Shown here in pieces: positions 55,142 to 64,000 of a stretch of 64,000 nt of DNA (positions are counted from its first letter, which is position 1; each line of letters starts with the position of its first letter). The stretch is from Myxococcota bacterium (lineage in GTDB: Bacteria; Myxococcota_A; Bradymonadia; UBA7976; UBA1532): assembly GCA_963169045.1 (NCBI GenBank), contig CAUJDF010000058.1:62001-126000 (forward strand), given 5' to 3'. The notes beneath the pieces were generated by a model. The model did not search any database. It was not told the DNA's origin and saw nothing but the letters and a program-made list of their open reading frames with translations. Both the position numbers and the translations under genes were made by a program.

Positions 55142-56116
55142 ATGAATCCCGGGCTTCTCATCGGAGCCGTCGTTCGACAGACGATGGTGCTGATCGCGCA
55201 GCTGGCGACGACGGGGAAGCGGGCCGATCTGTCGCAGCTCGCCGACGACGTGTTTCAGCGACTCGTCGACGAGTTCAAGGCGCAGGGACTGACGACCAAG
55301 GCCATCGCCGACCTCTTCGGCCTCTCCCTCCGGACGTATCACAACAGAGCGGCGCGCCCCCTCGAGCATGGTCGCTCGCTGCTGTACGAGCGCCTGCTCG
55401 AGTACATCCGCGCGAACAGCCCGGCGGACCGCGCCTCCATCGAGCACGAGTTCCGGCGCGACGACCCGCTCATGGTCGCCGGCGTGCTCGCTGAGCTCCA
55501 GAAGTGCGGCATCGTCTATGTCAGCGGTACCGGCAAGCGCACCCGGTTCAAGTTCGACGCGCGCGCGTGCGAGCCGGAGGACGACGCCCCGGGCATCGAC
55601 GAGCTGGTGCGTGTCGTCGTCTTCCGCCTGTGTCCAGTGTCGTCCGGCCAGGTCGCCGCGACCGTGCGGCTCGACGAGAGCCGCGTCGATGCGGCGCTCG
55701 AACGTCTCGTCCGTTCGGGCAGGGTGCAGTCGGAGGTCGTCGACGGCGTCGCCCTCTACTCCTGCGACCAGCTCGACATCTCGCTCGACGCCGAGCAGGG
55801 ATGGGAGGCAGCCGTCTTCGATCACTACCAAGCGGTCGTCCAGGCCCTCGTGCGAAAGCTGCGGAACGGGCAGCGAGCGGCGCGCGCGGCGGACCGCGTC
55901 GGCGGACTCACCTATCTCTATGGCGTCTGGCCCGGGCATCCGCTCGAGGACGAGGTGTTCTCGAGCCTGTCTCGTGTCCGCACGGCAATGCGGGAACTGA
56001 GGGATCGCGTCGAGCGCTACAATGCGTCGCACCCGGTGCCAGCGACGGGACACCAGACGGTGATCTTCTACGCGGGTCAGACGTACGTCGATGAAGATGC
56101 GCTCGAGAGCGATTGA
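55142..56116 (+). CDS. Winged-helix putative regulator
   Basis: 324 aa, soluble. A helix-turn-helix (about 48-68, TTKAIADLFGLSLRTYHNRA) is followed by two winged-helix-like units (about 82-140 and 155-205, SSGQVAATVRLDESRVDAALE) and a helical C-terminus. It resembles a multi-wing DNA-binding protein rather than a one-component sensor. It overlaps the beta-helix lipoprotein gene by 26 nt, so it is translated with it and may control the operon. ATG 55142 starts 38 nt right of the IS target duplication. Family not recognised by name. Confidence 0.7.
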   Translation: MNPGLLIGAVVRQTMVLIAQLATTGKRADLSQLADDVFQRLVDEFKAQGLTTKAIADLFGLSLRTYHNRAARPLEHGRSLLYERLLEYIRANSPADRASIEHEFRRDDPLMVAGVLAELQKCGIVYVSGTGKRTRFKFDARACEPEDDAPGIDELVRVVVFRLCPVSSGQVAATVRLDESRVDAALERLVRSGRVQSEVVDGVALYSCDQLDISLDAEQGWEAAVFDHYQAVVQALVRKLRNGQRAARAADRVGGLTYLYGVWPGHPLEDEVFSSLSRVRTAMRELRDRVERYNASHPVPATGHQTVIFYAGQTYVDEDALESD

Positions 56117-57677
56117 ACTGCTCGTCGTCGCCGCGGTCACCGGCGGCTGCGGGGACGCTGCGTCCTCGCGTGCGTCCGCGCCGCTCCGATGCGAGGACGT
56201 CTTCACACCCCGCACCGGCGGCACTGACTGGACGGTGTGTCGAGGGGGCGCCTCGACTGACGCCGACGATGCCGTCGCCCTCCAGGCGGCGCTCGCGGCG
56301 GCCTGCCGGGGCGACCGCATCCGGCTCACCGGCCGGCGGTACGTCGGTTCGTTCGCCGTGCCGCCGGGGGTGGCGCTCGAGGGCGGCGGGGCGACCTTCG
56401 AAGGCCCGGTCGGTCGCGCCGCGCTCTGTGTCGGCACGGGCGGCGGTCTCCCGACGCGCGTGAGCGATGTCCGGATCCACGCCGACGGGGTCGGCGTCGT
56501 CGCCGGGCGCACTGCGGGCCTCGACGGCCCGGCGATCGCGTCGTTCGAGCGGGTCGACATCGTGGTCGCCCATGGTTACGGGCTCGTGGCCGACGGCCTC
56601 GACCGCCTGGATGTCCGCGCGCTCCGACTCGAGGGCGCGCTGGACGACGACGCCGCGGCCGCCATCCGCGGACCCATCGATCCGGGCCGATCCGCCGTCG
56701 CCGGGCTGCTGGCGGCCGGGGGCGACGTGCGCCTGGAGGCGGTCGAGGCGACCGGCTTTGCCGGCTTCGGCGTCGTCCTTCACGACGCGACGACCTCCTG
56801 GTCGGGCGGCGCGATCTCGGGCGTGCTCGGAACGAGCCTGCTCGTCGAAGCCGGCCGCGCGGACCTTGCCAATCTGCGCATCACCGAGGGCCGACGGGCC
56901 GCCGATCTCGAGCGGGCGCCGTTGACGAACGGGCTCGTCGTCACGGACGGCGCGAGCGTCACCACCCAGGACGTCCTGGTCCGCGACATTCCCGGCGTCG
57001 GCGTCCTGCAGGATGCGGCGACGAGCGTTCATCGCGACCTCGTGGTCGCCGACAACGACGACGCTGGCATCTGGGTTCAGAACTCGGCCGAGTTCGCGCT
57101 GCGCGTCGAGGGCGGCGCGTCGCGCGTCGAAGGCAATCGAGGCGCCGGCATCCTGTTTCGCGACTCGTCGGGGCTGGACCTCGAGTCGGTGTTCATCGGC
57201 GGAACGCGGGGCAAGCCGCAAGCGGACGGTCCTTTCGGCGTCACCGAGATCGGCGACGGCGCGCACATCGTCGGCGCGGCGGGCGATCTGCGGCTCGCCA
57301 CGGTCACCCTCCGCTCCAACGCCCGCAGCGGTCTGCTCGTCGACGGGACGGACGCGGAGGCGATGGCGTCGTATGCCTTCGAGGCGGTCGTCGTCGATGG
57401 CGACGGCGACCACGGCGTCGTCGTCCAGAATGGCGTCGACGTGCCGCGCGAGGGCCTCGCGGTCGCGACGGCGCTCGCCGAACGCGACGCGCAGCTCGCG
57501 GCCAGCGGCCAGACGCTCGCGGTCTTCACGCCGCTCGAGCGGATCGCGGGCACGGGCCTGGCCGCCGGCCTCATCGGCGTCGGCGGCCTCGTCACCGCCG
57601 ACGGCTCGATCGCCGCCGAGGTCGTCGTCAACGCCGACGGCAGGGTGGAGGACGTTGCCGGTGAGCGCCCCGACTGA
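56091..57677 (+). CDS. Parallel beta-helix lipoprotein
   Basis: 528 aa. A lipoprotein signal ends in VTGGC. The body is made of right-handed beta-helix coils with recurrent patterns such as GVGVVAGRTAG, GLVADGLDRL, GFGVVLHDAT and GAGILFRDSSG, and a header GDRIRLTGRRYVGSF typical of pectate-lyase-like folds. It is likely surface exposed and may bind or cleave polysaccharide, but catalytic residues are not evident. It overlaps both neighbours (26 nt and 17 nt), indicating a translation-coupled trio. Confidence 0.82.
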   Translation: MKMRSRAIELLVVAAVTGGCGDAASSRASAPLRCEDVFTPRTGGTDWTVCRGGASTDADDAVALQAALAAACRGDRIRLTGRRYVGSFAVPPGVALEGGGATFEGPVGRAALCVGTGGGLPTRVSDVRIHADGVGVVAGRTAGLDGPAIASFERVDIVVAHGYGLVADGLDRLDVRALRLEGALDDDAAAAIRGPIDPGRSAVAGLLAAGGDVRLEAVEATGFAGFGVVLHDATTSWSGGAISGVLGTSLLVEAGRADLANLRITEGRRAADLERAPLTNGLVVTDGASVTTQDVLVRDIPGVGVLQDAATSVHRDLVVADNDDAGIWVQNSAEFALRVEGGASRVEGNRGAGILFRDSSGLDLESVFIGGTRGKPQADGPFGVTEIGDGAHIVGAAGDLRLATVTLRSNARSGLLVDGTDAEAMASYAFEAVVVDGDGDHGVVVQNGVDVPREGLAVATALAERDAQLAASGQTLAVFTPLERIAGTGLAAGLIGVGGLVTADGSIAAEVVVNADGRVEDVAGERPD

Positions 57678-60336
57678 GCGCGCGCTGAGGATGCTGCTCG
57701 CCGCCGTCGGCCTGCATGGGGGTGCGGCAGCCTGCGACGGGGCCTCGTCGCCAGAGGTCGCGGCCGACGCCGCGGTCGGCGACGCCGCGCCCCCGGATGC
57801 CGCGACCGATGGCGGCCGGTGGCCCGCTCCGCCGGCGCCGCTGCGCCCTGCGCCGCCCGGCGCGTGTCCCGGCGACACGACGGCGGACGGGATCTGCGCG
57901 GCCGTGGGCCCGGCCCCCGTGCGTGCTCCGTGTCCCCCCGGGTGGACCTCCGTCGCAGCCGGCGCGCCGCCGGCCTCCTACTGTGCACCGCCCGAGACCG
58001 GGCCGGCACCGCCGGCGTGCCCGGTGGGCTCCGCGCCGGCCCTCACGGGCCCGGACTGCGCGCCCCACGGCGTCCCCTGCCCGGATGCCGGCGACGGCTG
58101 GGCCGACGACGCGGCCCTCCGCGCGCGGGCACCGGCGCACGGCGGTCGCATCTGGTTCGTGGCGGCGGACGCCGAGGGCGGCGACGGGAGCCGGGCCGCG
58201 CCCCTCGGGCGACTCGACGCGGCGTTGGCGTCGGCCGGCGCCGGGGACGTGATCGCGCTTGGCGCCGGGCACTACCGGCAGCGCGCGCGCATCGACGAGC
58301 GGGTCGCGGTCCTCGGCGCCTGCGTCTCGGCCACGCGGCTCGCCGCGGACGAGGCCGACGCATTCGCGCTCGAGGTCGTCGGCGCTTCCGCCGCGCTCGT
58401 GCGAGACCTGACCGTGGGTGAAGGCGGGCGCGGTCTGCGGATCGCGAACGCCTCCGCAGCCCTCGAGGCGCTCCGGGTCGACGGCGCTCGCCACACGGCG
58501 TTCCGCGTCGAGGGCGGCGCCGAAGTCTCGCTGCGGGAGGTCGTCGTCGTCGGCACGGACGCGGGACCCGACGTCGGCGAGGACGGCGGCGCGCTCGTCG
58601 TCCGCGGCGGCGCGAAGGTGACGGTGGAGCGCGCGACGCTCGCCGACAACGCGGGGCACGGCGTCTGGCTCGACGGCCGGGACACCGTGGGGATGCTGGA
58701 AGACGTGCTCGTCCACCGCACGCTGCCCGACGGCGATGGCCGGCTGGGCATCGGCATCGCCGTCGGCGACGGCTCGCAGCTGAACCTCGAACGCGTGCGC
58801 GTGTTCGAGAGCAGGCAAGCCGGGCTCTCGGCGGTGGGGCGGACGCGGCTTACGGGCGGCGACGTCTACGTCGGCGACACACTCGCGCTGTCGGTGCCCG
58901 ACGTCGCGTACGGGCTGTATGCGCGGGAGGGGGCGACGGTACGCCTCAAGCGGCTCGCCGTCATACGGAGCCGCTACGCGGGCGTCTCGGCGGCCGACCG
59001 CGGCACCTCCGTCGAGCTGCAATCCCTGGTCGTCCTGGGGATGGGACCGGACGCGAACGAATCCGGTCCCGGTGTGATCGCGACGGAGCGCGCGCGGGTC
59101 ACCGTGCGGGGCGGCCTGCTCCGGGAGAACCACGACCGGAGCGTCTACGCCGTGGGCGAGGGGACTCGACTCGAGTTGTGGGACGTGACGGTCGCCGACA
59201 CCTGGCCCGGGACCGGCGGCACGTTCGGCAGCGGCTACTGGATCGCGGACGGCGCGACCTTCCGCGGAGCGCGCCTCGAGTCGCTGCGGAACCGAGAGGT
59301 CGGCATGACGCTCGTCGGCCCCGTCGACGTCGAGCTGACGGACCTCGTGATCTCCGGGGCGCGGCGGGCCGACGACGGCGGTTTCGGATTCGGGCTCTCG
59401 GCCGAAGGCGGCGCAGCGGTCCGTCTTTCGCGGGTGGGGATCGACGGAAACGAGGGCCTGGGCATCGCCGCCTTCGACCCGGGCACCCACATCGAGCTCG
59501 ACGACCTGGCGCTGCGCGGCCCGGCGGGCGGAGACATCGGCCTGCAGGCCCTGGGCGGCGCCCTCGTCGAGCTCCGGCGGGCCGCGATCCGGGGCGCGAC
59601 CGGGGCCGGCGTCCTCGCATCGGGCCAAGGAACGGCGGTGACCCTCGAAGACGGCACGGTCGCGGAGACCCGCGCGACGTCACCCGCCGGCCTGTACGGC
59701 ATGGGCGTCGACGTGGAGGCGGGCGCTCGTTTCACCGGCGTCCGGCTCGCCCTGCGGGGCAATCGCACGTCCGGCCTGCTGGCCTCGGGCAGCGGCACCC
59801 GCGTCGAGCTCGAGGACCTGCTCGTCGAGGACACGGCGTCGCGCCCGGCCGACGGCAACGCCGGGCGGGGGATGACGCTGCAGCACGAAGCGACGGGCAC
59901 GCTCCGCCGCGTCGCGCTCCGCCGAAACCGGGAGCTCGGGCTCGTCGCGACGCGGGGCGCCACGCTGCAAGCGAGCGACGTGCGCATCTCCTCGACGTCG
60001 CCGGCGGCCTGCGCGACGGGGTCCTGCGCGTCCGAGCCCGGCGGGAGCGGGCTCGCGGTGCTCTTCGGCGCGGACGCTTCGGTGGAAGGGATCGTCTCCG
60101 AGGACAACGCGCTGGCGGGCATTCTCGTGTACGACGGTCACCTGGTCGCGCAACGGGGCCTCACGGCACGCAACCGCATCGGCGTCTCGTTCTCGCCGAC
60201 CGCCGGACGCATCGACGACGCGCTCCGCGAGTTCGCGTCGGTGGACGACGACGTGCCGCGCGACGAGGCGCGCCGCGCGGTGCCGTCCGCCGACACGCTC
60301 CCGCTCCCCGCCGCCGGCGGTCGGCCCGCCGAGTGA
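57661..60336 (+). CDS. Large exported parallel beta-helix protein
   Basis: 891 aa from GTG 57661. A hydrophobic N-terminus ending GGAAAC suggests a lipoprotein with a weak lipobox. A Cys/Pro-rich segment (about 60-150) precedes a DUF1565-like opening (WFVAADAEGGDG) and a long beta-helix with repeated coils (GHGVWLDGRD, GLGIAAFDPGT, GAGVLASGQGT, RTSGLLASGSGT). It is paralogous in style to the upstream protein. The gene overlaps the upstream stop by 17 nt and ends exactly against the convergent MopE gene. Predicted cell-surface role; enzymatic activity unproved. Confidence 0.82.
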   Translation: MSAPTERALRMLLAAVGLHGGAAACDGASSPEVAADAAVGDAAPPDAATDGGRWPAPPAPLRPAPPGACPGDTTADGICAAVGPAPVRAPCPPGWTSVAAGAPPASYCAPPETGPAPPACPVGSAPALTGPDCAPHGVPCPDAGDGWADDAALRARAPAHGGRIWFVAADAEGGDGSRAAPLGRLDAALASAGAGDVIALGAGHYRQRARIDERVAVLGACVSATRLAADEADAFALEVVGASAALVRDLTVGEGGRGLRIANASAALEALRVDGARHTAFRVEGGAEVSLREVVVVGTDAGPDVGEDGGALVVRGGAKVTVERATLADNAGHGVWLDGRDTVGMLEDVLVHRTLPDGDGRLGIGIAVGDGSQLNLERVRVFESRQAGLSAVGRTRLTGGDVYVGDTLALSVPDVAYGLYAREGATVRLKRLAVIRSRYAGVSAADRGTSVELQSLVVLGMGPDANESGPGVIATERARVTVRGGLLRENHDRSVYAVGEGTRLELWDVTVADTWPGTGGTFGSGYWIADGATFRGARLESLRNREVGMTLVGPVDVELTDLVISGARRADDGGFGFGLSAEGGAAVRLSRVGIDGNEGLGIAAFDPGTHIELDDLALRGPAGGDIGLQALGGALVELRRAAIRGATGAGVLASGQGTAVTLEDGTVAETRATSPAGLYGMGVDVEAGARFTGVRLALRGNRTSGLLASGSGTRVELEDLLVEDTASRPADGNAGRGMTLQHEATGTLRRVALRRNRELGLVATRGATLQASDVRISSTSPAACATGSCASEPGGSGLAVLFGADASVEGIVSEDNALAGILVYDGHLVAQRGLTARNRIGVSFSPTAGRIDDALREFASVDDDVPRDEARRAVPSADTLPLPAAGGRPAE

Positions 60337-63522
<3,186 letters not shown>

Positions 63523-63625
63523 CGTTCCCTCCGCCGCGTCCGCAGAGGGTCGCAGAGGGCCGCGAGACACGGCAACAACGCCCCGACCGGTTGCCCGCGC
63601 TCGCGCTCGGCCCGCGGCTCTCCGA

Positions 63626-63736
63626 GGGTCCGACCCTGCGACCCCCACGAACGGATCCCGCGCTCCTGGGTCCGACCCGGCGACCCCCACGAACGGATCC
63701 CGCGCTCCTGGGTCCGACCCTGCGACCCCCACGAGC
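63626..63736. repeat. Tandem 42-bp repeat, about 2.6 copies
   Basis: Units start at 63626, 63668 and 63710 with GGGTCCGACCC and contain CCCCCACGAACGGATCCC. The first two units differ at one or two bases; the third is partial. It fills the gap between the ABC ATPase end (63762) and the MopE lipoprotein start (63522). No spacers, so not CRISPR. Confidence 0.88.
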
Positions 63737-63761
63737 GTTCGCGCCCCGCGAGCCGGCGGCC

Positions 63762-64000
63762 TCACCGCCGCAGCGGCACCACGTACGGCACGCCTGCCTC
63801 CGGGTGCCGCCCGACCTCGGCCCGGATCCCGAACACGCGCTCGAGCAACCCGGCATCGATCACGCCGCCGGGCGCCCCCGCCGCGACCACCCGCCCCGCC
63901 TCGAGCACCACCACCCGGTCGCAGAACTGAGCGGCGAGGTTCACGTCGTGCAGGACGGCCACCACCGCCCGCCCCTCCGCCCGCAGCCGCGACGCGAGCG
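63762..64000 (-). CDS. ABC transporter ATPase (siderophore/heme/cobalamin type), 5' part off window
   Basis: Only the last 79 codons or so are present. VVAVLHDVNLAAQFCDRVVVLEAGRVVAAG contains the H-loop (LHD) with D-N-L-A-A, typical of FecE/HmuV/BtuD-type ATPases for iron-siderophore, heme or B12 uptake. The C-terminal segment EVGRHPEAGVPYVVPLRR also fits this group. Walker A, signature and Walker B lie beyond the right edge. Substrate cannot be chosen. Confidence 0.85.
   Translation of the reverse strand, partial: LASRLRAEGRAVVAVLHDVNLAAQFCDRVVVLEAGRVVAAGAPGGVIDAGLLERVFGIRAEVGRHPEAGVPYVVPLRR

Overview
The window is about 64 kb of very GC-rich DNA, and the third codon position is almost always G or C. 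That bias produces long false reading frames opposite and beside most genes. The gene content points to the phylum Myxococcota (Polyangia-like). It includes eukaryote-type Ser/Thr kinases with PEGA tails, Cys-rich secreted lipoproteins carrying MopE-type D-N-D-C-D-G metal-binding motifs, FG-GAP and beta-helix lipoproteins, and many hybrid signalling proteins. The phylum call is inference from gene families. I saw no rRNA, tRNA or CRISPR array.

Layout. 1-8.6 kb: the 5' part of valS, a receiver protein, and a c-di-GMP/two-component cluster (REC-GAF-GGDEF, REC-GGDEF-HD-GYP, a lone receiver, a hybrid histidine kinase). A 204-bp palindromic element (4198-4401) lies inside the cluster. 8.6-22.7 kb: two paralogous modules, each a Ser/Thr kinase, a secreted lipoprotein and a TPR-PEGA membrane protein. 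Between them are a ferredoxin, a phosphoesterase, a 41-bp tandem repeat and a GNAT. A frameshifted SEC-C gene follows. 22.8-32.1 kb: glutamine synthetase, decayed DNA that includes a copy of a transporter leader, an acyltransferase, two poorly known proteins and a three-gene Fe3+/polyamine-type ABC importer. 32.2-39.1 kb: a flavin reductase and an envelope-glycan set (GT-C enzyme, methyltransferase, flavoprotein, flippase, lipoprotein). 39.1-41.0 kb: ssb and pcnB.

41.1-46.4 kb is the most interesting part. A predicted membrane protein fused to an ECF-like sigma domain precedes a tight operon encoding a prokaryotic viperin (antiviral radical-SAM enzyme making ddh-nucleotides), a RavA-type MoxR AAA+ ATPase and a ViaA-type VWA protein. 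The overlapping starts suggest one functional unit. I infer a viperin defence module whose AAA+/VWA pair either activates the metalloenzyme or acts as an effector, with the sigma fusion as a possible regulator.

46.4-64 kb: peroxiredoxin, an adenine DNA methyltransferase containing an in-frame minisatellite, a solitary flagellin, sfsA, a matrixin-type protease with MopE motifs, and a complete IS1595-type insertion (15-bp inverted ends, 8-bp target duplication, a membrane/zinc-ribbon passenger). A winged-helix protein with two beta-helix proteins, a giant MopE/lamin-tail lipoprotein, another 42-bp repeat and the end of an ABC ATPase gene complete the window.
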